Assembly (NCBI GenBank): GCA_012934845.2
Contig: WNNJ02002553.1
Coordinates: 124,001 to 188,000 of the forward strand
Origin: Pomphorhynchus laevis
Taxonomy: Eukaryota; Acanthocephala; Palaeacanthocephala; Echinorhynchida; Pomphorhynchidae
Reading direction: 5' to 3'
Length of the DNA stretch: 64,000 bases
In this document: piece after piece, positions 1-11,620 of the stretch
Layout: every line of letters begins with the position of its first letter
Numbering within the stretch: the stretch's first letter is position 1
Notes under the pieces: model-generated
Database searches by the model: none
Told to the model about the DNA's origin: nothing
Seen by the model: the letters and a program-made list of their open reading frames with translations, nothing else
Made by a program: the position numbers and the translations under genes

Positions 1-75
1 ATGTTTTAATAATATATTTATACATAAACATTTATTTATGATTAAATAAATGAATAAATGTTTTATCAACAGCAT
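1..75. repeat. AT-rich dispersed repeat, copy 1
   Basis: The first 67 bases match bases 5170-5236 almost perfectly (5169 bp apart in the same orientation). The sequence is dominated by imperfect ATTTATTTAT/AATAAATGAATAAATG motifs and has no coding potential. It may be the end of a larger dispersed element. Confidence 0.7.
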
Positions 76-930
76 TTATTTATTTACACATTCATTTAAA
101 TATTTATTTCTATGTCTATTTGTTTAAAATTAAACACCAAATATTCGGTGTTGAGATGAGTTGCCCACTATGGCCAACATCAGCGTATTTTTTGGAAATT
201 TTGAGCAGTATTAATAATATACTAATTTCTTTTTTATATATCACTAATTGCTGATCAAAAATAAATAGTTTTTTTCCGATTACACTAATTGAAACAGCTA
301 GCAACATATAAAAATAATAGTGTTTTACTGATCCTGCTATAAAATTTTAAATTTAAAAATAAAAAAATATATCTTTAATTTTTACCCTTCCAGAACAAAA
401 ACGTAGAATTACAAAAATAAATCTTTATAAATGTGTGTAATAAGTGCAACGTGCTTTATATGCCACGAGCACGTATAGGTTATCTAGAAATACGATATAT
501 GATGATAATATACATTTCTAATCATGCAGGATATGCTAATAATATTTCCCAATAAGCAAACACAACGTTATCAAGATATGATTAATGATTTAGCAAAATA
601 CAAGATATGTTCAAAAGCCAACTTTTAGATTGAAACAATCATGATATTACAAGCATAATTGAAAAGGAAAACGAACTATATCAGATGACGAGTATATAAA
701 GAGTGCATTACAAAGTCTGTAGTATTATTTCTACCATCAAAGCCAGCAGGCCGAGAACAGCAGGTCGAATAATAGAGAGTTGCAAATTTAAATGCTAAAT
801 GTTCAATCAACGACGTTGTATGCCATAGCATACAACGTTATAAAAGTACCGATAAAGGATATACTGCAGAGCTTCTAATTTCTTTTCGTGGTTGTACATC
901 GGATTTTAAATTTATTGAAACGTATTAATT
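76..930. other. AT-rich intergenic DNA, nothing recognised
   Basis: No ORF with coding character, no tRNA-like boxes and no clear element ends were seen on either strand. One short open frame (116-307, minus) is low-complexity and is not supported. Confidence 0.5.
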
Positions 931-960
931 GCTAAAAATTTCTTTCAACCCAAACGCTGA

Positions 961-2335
961 GGATCTATGCTGACCGACATTGAAGAAATTCTTGGTTGTT
1001 GGAAAGAGCATTTTAGGAGTATCCTTAATCCGATCGATATGTCTTCTATTGTAGAAGTAGAGCCTTTAGAACAATTTATGAAAGAGGTCATTGTTGTTGT
1101 TAAAAACTTCGTAATGGCAATTCTTATGGAGTCGATGAGATTCAACCATAAGTGTTAAAGGCTCTCTACGTTGTTGGAATGAATCGCTAACACGGATCTT
1201 CGATGTTGCATTAAAGTCTGGCAAGGTTCCTAGTGATTGGCGAACTGGGGTGGTGTTACCTATCTTTAAGAAAGGTGACCGAATAGTGTGTTCCAATTAT
1301 CGGGGCATCACTCTTCTTTGCCAAACTAGTAAGCTATTTGCTAGGATTCATGAGTTAAGGATACAATATATAGTTGATGGACGGTTGCAAGAGGAACAAT
1401 GCGGCTTTCGTCCAGGTCGTGAAACTACGGATCAGCTCTTTACTGTCCCAACTGTCCACGAATGGTCTTGGCAAAGTATGAATTGTGTTCGTGTTGTGGG
1501 TAGGAAGTGTGAATCATTTCCAGTAGGCGTGGGTCTTCGTCAAGGTTGTCCTTTGTCTCCACTTTTGTTCCTTGTTTACATGGATAAAATTACGAGACTG
1601 GCTGCTCTGTCGGATGTCGGTCATCAGTTCGGTTCCATCAGAATACCATCTCTCCTTTTTGCCGATAATGTTGTCTTGTTGGCTTCTTGTCCTGAAGACT
1701 TACAATGCCTACTAGATCGATTTACAATGGAATGCTAAGCGCCAGGGATGTTGGTTAGTACCTCCAAGACTGTCTCTATATGTTCGTCTCGGATTCAGAT
1801 GCCAATGTTAATCCGGATTGGGGAAAATGTTCTTCCTGATGTGGAGGATTTTAAGTATCTTGGGGTATTGCTCTTGAGGGACGGCAGGAACATCAGGGAG
1901 ATTGAGAAGCGGATTTGTGCAGCTAACGCAGCAATCCGTTCTTTGTACAGGTCTGTCGTGGTGAAGCGGGAGTTGAGTCTTCGAGCGAAGCTTTTGGTTT
2001 ACCACGCAATCTTTGTTCCTATCTTAACCTATGGTCATGAGCTTTGGGTTATGACCGAAAAGATAAGATCTTAGATACATGCGACTGAAATGATGTTACT
2101 TCGCGGTGCGGCCAGTCTAAGCCTAAGAGATAAGGTTAGGGATTCGGTCATTCGGAATAGACTCCGAGTAAAGTGACTGCTTCTCCAAAGCGAAGAATGT
2201 CAGTTTAGCTGGGTAGGACACGTTCCGAGGATATCTAGGGATCGCCTTCTTCGGAGGGTTTTCCAGGTCGAACTCTCTGGAAAGAGACCTCGAGATAGGG
2301 AAAAAGTGGTCTTATTTTGGTTATCCTACCGATGA
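961..2335 (+). pseudogene. Decayed non-LTR retrotransposon reverse transcriptase, fish-type family
   Basis: The conceptual protein is colinear with the RT of a non-LTR family abundant in teleost fish. In order it shows PIFKKGDR...CSNYRGITLL (fingers), EEQCGFRPGRETTDQLF, GLRQGCPLSPLLF, SLLFADN in place of FADD, EDFKYLGVLLL...IREIEKRI, and TYGHELWVMTEKIRS, then in shifted frames the C-terminal LSLRDKVRDSV and WVGHVPRI segments to about 2330. Frames change near 1150, 1738 and 2074. The palm segment holding RT motif A (LEKAFDRVPR-like in relatives) is missing between about 1455 and 1480, and the catalytic FADD is FADN, so it cannot be active. No endonuclease is seen. The clade is not assigned; the fish resemblance comes from remembered family motifs and not from a search. 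Confidence 0.8.
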
Positions 2336-2889
2336 TTTATAATAACGGCCAAACTGCAGTCATTAAAATTGTTTCTACTTCATATGGCGTCTATCACAAT
2401 GTAATATAAAGAATGCCTTAAGATATTTAATTTTGATTGACTATTCCTATATTTGTGGTATAGCGATTGCTCATTAAATAGAGCGTTTAGACAATGGGTA
2501 GAGTAAAGCACGCCATGTACATGTAACTTTTAATATCACAGTCTTCGCCTGTGCATTGCAAAAAGAATGTTGTTATGTGGTCACCTAGGACGCTGTGCAA
2601 ACAGCGGTGGTTCCTCGTAGCTACAAAGAAATGGCAGCCATTTTGTTTTTATTTTATTTTGCGTCTGCCATAAAATATAAGGATTTTTATACGCAAACCT
2701 GTGATGATTAAAACAAACAATTTTGACTGATATTCGAGTTATAGCACTGAAATTTATAACTTAATCCTGTAATCCACGATAATCGCGTAAATTTCGAGTT
2801 TACTTGCATTTATGAGAAGGTAAAATAGTAGTTAAAATACCGTTAAAATTATGCAATCTATTCACTTTTGAATTCTTTCCGGTAGAAAA
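2336..2889. other. Intergenic DNA, nothing recognised
   Basis: Lower-AT patches (about 2500-2640) occur but no ORF, hairpin end or repeat match to the rest of the window was found. Confidence 0.4.
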
Positions 2890-4030
2890 CAAACTTTACA
2901 AAGTGTATTATCCATCCATACAAATTTTTCGCATTATAGTATTAATTTATTCTTTATATTATTGTGTTGATTTATATATTTTACTATTTTCTGCTTGATG
3001 TTATTTTTATAGTACAATAAATGTTATTAATATAATTATAAAATAAACAAAACATAATAATGCTAAATCAAAATTTAATAATTAAATAATAAAATTAATA
3101 ATTGTTTTTAGATTTTCTATAATTTAAATCAAGTTAAAAAAATGAAATTTAAAATAAACGTCATTTTTATGAATTGACTAATAAATAACAGACGTTGTAT
3201 TAATAAATGTATAATAAAAGATAAGATTTTAATAAAATTATCGTATCTGAATAAGGATTGAAGGTCATCAGGAGGAACTGCTATGCTATCAGGTTTCGGC
3301 CCCTAACTCCTCTACCCAACATAGCAGCGGGGCCACATACATGCTAATGATGTATTTCCTCTGATAAAACTATCTAGTATCTTATTCTAATACAAAGTAT
3401 ATTATTTATTATCCATCCATACAAATTTTTCGCATTATAGTATAAATTTATTCTTTATATATTTGTGTTGATTTATATATTTTACTATTTTCTGTTGGAT
3501 GTTATTATTATAGTAACCTAGTTTGAAATTTGTACCTATTAAATTATTTAAATGATTTCTAAGAAAGTCAATATCATTGCACATAATTTATATCAAGTTA
3601 AAATAAAAAAATTGAAATTTAAAATATAATCAGATCAGCTAACTGAGTCTACGTATTTAATATAATTATAAAATAAACAAAACATAATAATGCTAAATCA
3701 AAATTTAATAATTAAATAATAAAATTAATAATTGTTTTTAGATTTTCTTTAATTTAAATCAAGTTAAAAAATGAAATTTAAAATAAACGTCATTTTTATG
3801 AATTGACTAATAAATAACAGACGTTGTATCAAAATAAGAATTAGAGGTCATCAGGAGGAACTGCTATGCTATCAGGTTTCGGCCCCTAACTCCTCTACCC
3901 AACATAGCAGCGGGGCCAAATACATGCTAATGATGTATTTCCTCTGAAATAACAATCTAGTATCTTATTCTAATACAAAGTATATTATTTATTATCCATC
4001 CATAAAAATTTGCCACTTAAGAGTTTAAAT
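2890..4030 (-). mobile_element. Tandem array of Penelope-like element 3' ends
   Basis: Read on the minus strand, this is a head-to-tail series of the 3' end of the ORF found intact at 28650-29336 (its last codons recur near 2905-3012, 3396-3595 and 3990-4020), each followed by the same 3' tail. The tail carries the marker CATCAGGAGGAACTGCTATG on the plus strand at about 3269 and 3849, and its outer end reads ATCAGCTAACTGAGTCTACG near 3636. Tandem and partial-tandem copies with repeated terminal segments are typical of Penelope-like elements. All copies are 5' truncated and non-coding. Confidence 0.75.
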
Positions 4031-4619
4031 TTGTTAATGTTCATAACAGGTTTGTAGCAAAAGAATGAAGGTTAAACGAAAAAGAACATTAATTTTAAAG
4101 CGTGTAGCTGACAAGAATAAATTGTATGTAAATGACGATAAAAATCAGAAATATGTATAAATGGAGGGCATGCATAGTGGATTTGCTGACTCAATATGGA
4201 AAGATTTAAGACCTTTATAGTAAATAAAAAATGCTGCGTTTAGATTGATGCCACATTTGATTTACTGAATAGAAGAACACATCGTAAGAGATCTGTTCAT
4301 ATACGAAAGATGATAACAAAAAACGTCCAAATCAATAATAAGTTCTAATTATATGTATGGATTCATTTCTTCATTGCTTAACAGGCATTTAAATATAATA
4401 AGAAACAAGTCATCTTCCGAATTTTGAATATTTTTGATACAATAAAACTATAAAGAGATGTTTGAGGATAATATTTCGCATTATAATGCTTTATTAAGCT
4501 GCTATAATGAATTGGATGGAAAGGAGTACCGTTGTTTCTGTATTGCAAAGTATAATCTTAAAAACAAAAACCCAATAGTAATATTTTGATTTTAATCCTT
4601 TGCACGTATAGCCTCAGAC
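4031..4619. other. AT-rich DNA, nothing recognised
   Basis: Checked in six frames. Short open stretches exist but none has motif support and no match to other repeats in the window was seen. Confidence 0.4.
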
Positions 4620-5150
4620 AGGAGCATTAATCAGATTAGATAACTGAGTCGATGTATTTTATATTATTTATAAATTAAAAATACAGATTAATTCTAAATA
4701 ATAAATAATAATTTTATTAAATAATTTATAAATAAATAATTTATTTATTACCGGGAAAACAAAGTCCACAGGCCAATATAAACTTATCAGTAGAAAACCT
4801 CAGTAAAATAATTGATGAACAAAAATAGTATGAAAATGTTGTTTTACAATGTACACTAGCTTTTATCACGTCATCAAGCCGAGAGAGGTCATTACCTCCC
4901 ATAAAAGATCGGCATCTAATCAGATCAGATAACTGAGTGTGAATCTTATATATAATTTAAAAATAAAGATTAATAATGACTAATAAATAATTGTTATATA
5001 AGTTTTTATACAATTTATTTTTATATCAAGCTAAAATTTAAAATGAAATTTAAAATAAAAATCAATTTATATAAATTGACTAATAAGTAATATAAAATGT
5101 ACCAGAATAAGGATAGAGCTCATCAGGTGGAATTGCTATGAAGTGCTAAG
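4620..5150 (-). repeat. Diverged PLE 3' tails (two copies)
   Basis: Degenerate versions of the PLE tail boundary (AATCAGATTAGATAACTGAGT near 4637; GATCAGATAACTGAGT near 4924) are followed by the AT-rich tail. The second copy ends in a decayed CATCAGGTGGAATTGCTATG at about 5121. They are older than the copies at 2.9-4 kb. Confidence 0.55.
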
Positions 5151-5169
5151 AATTGTTAACAATATACTA

Positions 5170-5255
5170 ATGTTTTAATAATATATTTATACATAAACAT
5201 TTATTTATGATTAAATAAATGAATAAATGTTTTATCATAAGCATTTATTTATTAT
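5170..5255. repeat. AT-rich dispersed repeat, copy 2
   Basis: Direct copy of bases 1-75; the match decays after base 5236. Confidence 0.7.
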
Positions 5256-5289
5256 ATAAATGAATATTTTTAATTTATATTATATATAA

Positions 5290-8200
5290 ATATAATACTC
5301 CAGTTAAGTCCCGCGGCTCAGCTGGAGCTACCTTCCGCGTCCTCTTGGTTGCGGACAGAGGAATTTCCATCAGATATGATGGATAACTGCGATATAAGCG
5401 GTATTACACCGACGAATAAGCAGTCGTAGACAATCACCGGCAAGGACACCGCGATGGCGGGATGAAGAATGACACTTCATCCCTATATAAAGCTGACTAC
5501 TATGAAAGAGCTTGACCTTATGACATGACGAGTATGACCCGTCATTAAAAATCGTTGCGAAATGGCTCGTATTAGCCACAGGTATCCGCGGATATCATTC
5601 CCCTTGAGTTTGGCGAACTCCTGAGGTATCCCAGCCTCAAACAAACATGAAGAAGAAAAATTCGAAAATCGACTGAAACTGAAAGCCAGCTCAAAAACTA
5701 TGAAGCGTCAAAGTGAACAACTTCCAAGCAACAATAACTTTAACCAGTTCCCAATCACAACTAATCGACGGTCTAAGAGAGTACAAATTAGTACGTTGAA
5801 CGTTTGCTCGTTGCTTCAAACTGGTCAGCAAGAATTACTCGCACGCACATTAACAAATAGGTCAATAGACGAGTGTTGTCTAATATAATGTCGCTTGCCT
5901 GATGTGGATTAACTGTGGTGAATCCGCTCTCCAGTCAATCATACCAGCTCCTACACTCAGGCCCCACGTACGTATCCGGCCAAGGCGGCGTTGCTATTGT
6001 GATGATGTCTGATCTATCAAAATGTATCATTGACTGGAATCCCATTAACTCTCGTATTGCGCTCATACGTCTAGGAAACAAACCGTTTAATTGGTCGATT
6101 GTGAGCGCATATGCACCGACGAATGAAGCACCTTCATCTATCGCAAAGAAATTTTATCAAATACTTCATAACGTACTATCTGCGGTCCCTTTTAACGATG
6201 TATTAGTGTTAGGAGGCGACTTCAATGCTCAACTTGGATGTCTTCGAAATCACCTTATCTCTTGTGTTTGACCTCATACTTTTGGTAGATTATGTCTTAA
6301 TAACGAGCGGCTCATTTCACTTGTTAAGATACATTATCTTATTATGGCAAACATTCTTCCTCCATAAAAGACGACATCTTGAAACATGGATCCATCCTAA
6401 TGGTAGGGTACGAAATCATATTGACAACATCCTCTTCTGGCAACGCTGGCGCTCCTCCGTATTGAATAGTCGCTCCTTTTAAAGGTTGGAAATAATTACG
6501 AATCATGCACTAGTTATAGTGTGTGTAGGGAAGCTCCCGCGACAAGTAAGATACCCAAATCTACGACTTATGATAGCCGACTCCTTAATACCTCGCTAAT
6601 TAGAGAGAAATTCAAAGCAACAGTAGAGGAAAACTTACTAAATGCCGAATGTGATCTACAAACATCACCTGATGAAATATGGGGACATTATCCACTCGCT
6701 GCACTCAGCTGCATATAGTCATCTTCTAAGTAGGAGACGGCATACACGTTCGTGGATATCTGCTAATACACTAGCGATCTCTGCTAAAACGAAAACATGC
6801 GCTAGATTCTGATCACTTATCGCAAGTTAGGCATTATAGTAAGTTACTATAACAAAACTTATGGATTGACCATGACGCATATTAGAGCAGCATTGACTCC
6901 CAAGCTGAAGCTGTATCTGCATGTGGTGACAGCAGACGATTATTCCGATCCGTGAGAACTATCACGCAGCCACACACGTGCTCGCAATCGGGATTACGCG
7001 ATAAGGCAGGAGCTATCGCATTCAACACAGATGCAAAACTGAGAATTTGGGCTGAATATTATCGAGAGCTATATAACAAAAACAGACCGCCAGCAAACCA
7101 GAATACCCATGATGCAACTGTGGAAGACGTCGACGTTCAACCTACAACGACAACTGAGATACAATATTGTATCACCCGCATGAAGAAAGACAAGGCCCCT
7201 GGTCTGGATCGGATCACTTCTGAAATCTTGCAAGCTTCTGGTATCACATTATATCAGAAACTCGCAGTCCTTTGTGAATCCATATGGAACGTCTCTAGAA
7301 TTTCAGATCTTTCAAATGCGATCATTATGCCTATTTACAAAAACGGTGATGTAAGATCATGAGAGAATTATCGTCTAACCTCGCTACTTTCTGTCGTTTA
7401 CAAAGTTCTCGAATTAATCATACTGGAACGCACTCGGCCAGTGCGAGAACGACAAGTACTGAGAGTCAAACAGGATTCAGAAAAATTCGTACCTATATTG
7501 ACCAAATATTTTCATCGCGATGTGTACTCGAGACTCGAAATGAGTTTAGACAACCGACGGTGATAGCGTTCCGGAATTGTAAAACCGCGTTGGACATTGT
7601 TTGCAGAGAAATTATGTGGTCTCTTTTAGATGAGTGTGGGTTCCCTCCGAAGATATCTGCAGTCGTAAAGGCTCTCTACGAACAATCGAACGGTATAATC
7701 AGAGTGATGGGACAACTAAGTGAGAAAATTCAAGTCATGACAGGGGTGAGACAGGGCGGCGTGTTAGCTCCAAGTTTGTTTAACATCGTTGTTGATAAAA
7801 TACTAAACAGCACCCTAATAGATCCTCGTAATGGTATAGAAATTGGCACACGAGGGAAGCGTATTTGTGACCTAACTTCGGCGGACGACATTGCACTAAT
7901 TGCCGAAAAAATTCGTAGACCTCAGAGGAATTATTACTAGAACATACGATGCTGCATCGAAGTACGGACTCTACTTGAACCCCAACAAATGTAAGATACT
8001 CTGCGTCGGAACCCGTGAAGAAGTTGTCACTATAGAGCATCAACCGATCGAGTGTGTACAGTTATTCACCTATCTAGGTTGTGTAATATATGACAACCCT
8101 GATACAGAAGAGAATATAATATTAACACTAGGCAGCGCTAATCGAGCGTTTGGCGAGCTTTCGAAATTGTTGAAACGATGCGACGTTAACCTCAAAACAA

Positions 8201-8690
8201 AGATAAGAGTATATGCATCACTAGTGCGTCCGGTACTACTATACAGCTGTGAAACCTGACCTGATAAAAAGGTGATGATTCGCAAGCTAGAGTCGGCTGA
8301 CTACATTTTCCTCAGAAGAATTGCACACATCTCCCTGCAATTGCATATGTCGAATCCAGAGGTCATGAAGAAGTGTGGGCAGATTGAAACCATCAACAAT
8401 ACGATTGCAATCGTCGATGGATGTATGTTGGTCACGTATTGAGGATGAACGACAATTGACTGCCTAAACTCACGCTTCTTGCTCTACCAAAATCATCGTG
8501 AAAACATCCTAGTGGATGAGTTAGAAAGACTCTCAGAAGAAGCCTTGAGCAAATTGCACGACCGTATATATTTCAGAAGACCAATGTTGGATGGTGAACA
8601 TACCGTGACAATTAGTTGGCTATATTGGAGCGACTGGCAAGGGAACAAGTAGCTTGGAAGCAAGGGATTTGTTAATACTTTCTTTTTCTT
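5290..8690 (+). pseudogene. Decayed RTE-like non-LTR retrotransposon (endonuclease and reverse transcriptase)
   Basis: Endonuclease pieces come first: ISTLNVCSLLQTGQQELLA (about 5790), GQGGVAIVMM and VSAYAPTNEA (5980-6130), VLVLGGDFNAQLG (about 6200-6235). RT pieces follow in several frames: MKKDKAPGLDRITSEILQ (7180-7230), IIMPIYKNGD (7320-7350), GVRQGGVLAPSLFN (7745-7785), a mutated SADDIAL in place of YADD (about 7880), LYLNPNKCKILCVG (7970-8010), FTYLGCVIYDN and KTKIRVYASLVRPVLLYSCET (8070-8259). The YAPTNEA and VLLYSCET motifs fit the RTE clade. Breaks occur at about 5888, 6240, 6718, 7361, 7940 and 8259. A GC-rich leader at 5300-5640 precedes the first coding piece and may be the 5' UTR. 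The element is dead. Confidence 0.85.
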
Positions 8691-8734
8691 TTGTTTTCTG
8701 ATGTTTATGGTCGACGGCCAATTAGGTCAAGACC

Positions 8735-8925
8735 TTTAATAATAAATTAAAAATAAAGATTAATAATTATAAATAATAAATAATTATATACGATTTTTTA
8801 CAATTTATACATATATAACGGTAACATTATTAAAATTAAAAATAAAAATCAATTTTTATGAATTGACTAATAAATAACATATGATGTATTCGAATAAGGA
8901 ATAGAAGTCATCAGGATGAAGGCAC
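8735..8925 (-). repeat. Diverged PLE 3' tail
   Basis: Shares the order of AT-rich blocks with the PLE tail, including TTTTTATGAATTGACTAATA near 8855 and GTCATCAGGATGAA near 8907. It abuts the 3' end of the RTE-like pseudogene. Confidence 0.5.
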
Positions 8926-10160
8926 TTGTAATTTTGAACGATGAAATTTCTATTCTAAGAAAGTAAATAGCCAACTATTCACTTTATAGTAAGTTTTACT
9001 TTATAGTGAGTTATAGAGTAAAATTAATGCATCATCACAAAATAATGCACCGTTAAAACATAAAACATTATAGTAAGTGTAAATGTAATCTTACTGCATG
9101 ATGTAAATGATTGTTCGCTGTACAATGCATATGAGCGGACGTATTTGACTAATTCATTTTATATGATGCGATCGACCGCAAACTAAACATGTACGCTACA
9201 TATAAATGACGATGTGCATTTATATAAATGTCGTCTTCTACAGATACACGCGTTCAAAAACAAAAATGATTCTTCAACGTATTTATGTCTAAAAATCCAC
9301 AAGTTACAACTATAACGGGCTATTATATAAACCCTTAAATAGGACATTATATTCAAAGCAATTTATGATTAAAAACGCTAAAATTAGATGTGAATCATTA
9401 GTTAAGCGAATTAAAATATTTATCACTCAATCAAGCAATTTTTACCGAAAGAAGACCATTACAATAGAGAAATTACATGGGAACATTATGAATGTAATTA
9501 AAATTTTACAGTAAAGAAAATAACCAGTAAAAGCACTACATGAAATATGCATTTTTTGAAAAGAAAAATATTTGAAGAAATGTCTATTTCTTCAAACACA
9601 TACCGATTTCAAATATGCAACCACATATTAGATCCGAAAATGGAAGACACTCAAAAATTAAAACGAAATTAGAATTTTACGGCTTCTCTAGTTGAAATAA
9701 AAATTAAATCACTTAAGTAAAGTCACGTGTTTTGTACTACAATAATAAAATTAAAACAATAATTAAAAGAATTTTAAAAACCCAGTATTTTTATATAAAC
9801 CGATTAATGGATAATATACCATAAATTAGAATATCTTTATTTTATAAAAATCTAATTTGGAATGCAACCTTCATATACAAATATATCTTCTTTAGTTGTG
9901 TGAGGAATTTTTTATATATCAATCTCGGTTGTCGATTCAAATGCTATCTGGAAACTAAGAATCCTTATGAACCGATTAATAGATTATAAACCATGTGTTA
10001 AAATGAATATTATATTTCATCAGGCAATGTTTTCAGGTTTCAAACACTATTCCTCAATCCAGCATAGCAATATTTATATGGCTTCTATGGTTGTGTGAGG
10101 GATTTTTTTTATTTTTTATACAGCAATACTTAACACTTTACACTCATAATACTTAATACT
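8926..10160. other. AT-rich intergenic DNA, nothing recognised
   Basis: No coding frame or clear repeat structure was found. Small A/T-rich near-repeats (TTTATAGTAAGT variants at 8980-9080) are noted only as low-complexity sequence. Confidence 0.4.
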
Positions 10161-10162
10161 TT

Positions 10163-10190
10163 ACCTGGCAGATTCTTTAATCTGCCAGGT
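10163..10190. other. Perfect 12-bp hairpin beside a MITE
   Basis: ACCTGGCAGATT is followed by a 4-base loop and its exact complement AATCTGCCAGGT. It ends 5 bp before the foldback element at 10196, so it could be a remnant of an earlier insertion or excision at the same site. It is not followed by a T tract typical of a terminator. Confidence 0.7.
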
Positions 10191-10195
10191 AAATA

Positions 10196-10492
10196 GAATG
10201 AAAAATTGCATACACGAGCGAGAATCATCATTTGGTCGGCTTCATCAATTATCCTCGTGTGAATTCTTTAATCCTAGATGCAGCACTGTACACTACAATC
10301 AGCGTAGGTGGACCCCATCAGCAGTGAGCCATCAGCAGGCTCACATCTAGGATTACAGAATTGTAGGTGGATGAGGTCCACCTACGCTGATTGTAGTGTA
10401 CATTCTGAATCTAGGATTAAAGAATTCACACGAGGATAATTGATGAAGCCGACCAAATGATGATACTCGCTCGTGTATGTAATTGTTCATTC
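10196..10492. mobile_element. Foldback MITE with about 120-bp inverted arms, TA flanks
   Basis: The left arm from 10196 (GAATGAAAAATTGCATACAC) and the right arm ending 10492 (read in reverse, GAATGAACAATTACATACAC) stay complementary with few mismatches through about 120 bp, up to the ACTACAATCAGCGTAGGTGG segment. A short asymmetric centre (about 10310-10365) includes a second small inverted repeat around CATCTAGGATT. TA dinucleotides at 10194-10195 and 10493-10494 fit a Tc1/mariner-type target duplication. No transposase is encoded. Confidence 0.8.
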
Positions 10493-10632
10493 TATATCAG
10501 TTAATTTAATCTACGTTTTTGTACTTTGTATAAATTTAAAAATAAAAATCTACTTTAAAAATTATTTAAAAATTTATTTAGAAATTTTTATTACCTTTTG
10601 TTTAAAGGTAATGTGTTTTTTGCTATAAATTG

Positions 10633-10712
10633 GAACAATCAGGTATAGTTGAACGACAACAAAACATTATTTTGATATTTCTATAGTAACTACTAGCATC
10701 TTCAGAAATTAG
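10633..10712 (-). repeat. Dispersed repeat with PLE-end-like motif, copy 1
   Basis: About 80 bp match bases 15786-15866 in the same orientation. On the minus strand it contains CTGAAGATGCTAGTAGTT followed by GAAATAT, the same CTGANGA...GAAA layout seen in the PLE and foldback ends elsewhere in this window. Origin is inferred, not proven. Confidence 0.55.
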
Positions 10713-11399
10713 AAATATGTTGTCTATGAATTGATTGATCGCTTTGTAATCTAATAATTTTACACTGAGATACTAAAAATATATATGTTTGTATATTCCT
10801 GGATATATTCCATTGTTTTGTTTTAATGAACAATGAATTTAAAAAATATTAAAAAATTTTAATAATTAATATTAATATTTAAATTAATATTCAAATTTCT
10901 TCTTAAATGATACTAATGGGACTAATATTTTAGTATGTAATTCACGCTCTATCAGTAAAAATTTGTATAAAAACTATCGATATGTCACAATGCTAAAAAT
11001 TTGAGAATAAAATGATATTTTCAGCCAAAAAGATCAGCCAAAGAAATAATACACTTGGATAAATTTCTAAACCAAATTGAAAAGCATAATATCGAACAAA
11101 GACAAAAATCAAAGTTTGGGGTTTTTTGTTGATTTGTTAATACAAATGCAATTACGTGTAGCCAATCCGACCCAAACTGTAGCTTATTCAAATGATTCCG
11201 ACTTGCACCAGTATCTATCATACGTCTACCACATTGAGTGAATATTCTGTCCAAACCTTGACGTTTCTTTGATAATTGATCACACTTGATCACACATGTA
11301 ATAATATAAAATATTGAAATATATTATTAATATTTTTAATGATAAACAGGTTTCATATTTTCATATTTTCATATGTAAGTAAATACACAAATTACAATC
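10713..11399. other. AT-rich DNA between repeat and LINE
   Basis: A 90-codon open frame on the minus strand (11021-11293) has no recognisable motif and AT-driven composition; it is not called. The 5' end of the LINE that follows is not sharply defined. Confidence 0.4.
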
Positions 11400-11620
11400 T
11401 AAAGTAAATACAAGATCCTCGAGAAGATAACGAATTTATATACTTCGTCGAATTTAACATAAGTCTTGGTTATTATAATTCTTACAAGACGAACGCCTTC
11501 GATTACTTACTAAAAGAACTACTTACAAATCTTAAACACACAATCGACTTTCCAGCAGTCATCCCGAGATACAAGGGCTCTGACTAGTGCGCATATCATA
11601 TTTGTGATTTTTCTTCACAA

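Noticed and set aside
1-5255. LTR retrotransposon bounded by the direct repeats at 1 and 5170
   Set aside because: No gag, protease, integrase, primer-binding site or polypurine tract; the interval holds unrelated LINE and PLE remnants.
11021-11293. 90-codon minus-strand ORF upstream of the intact LINE
   Set aside because: No motif, no splice or promoter context, and AT-driven composition.
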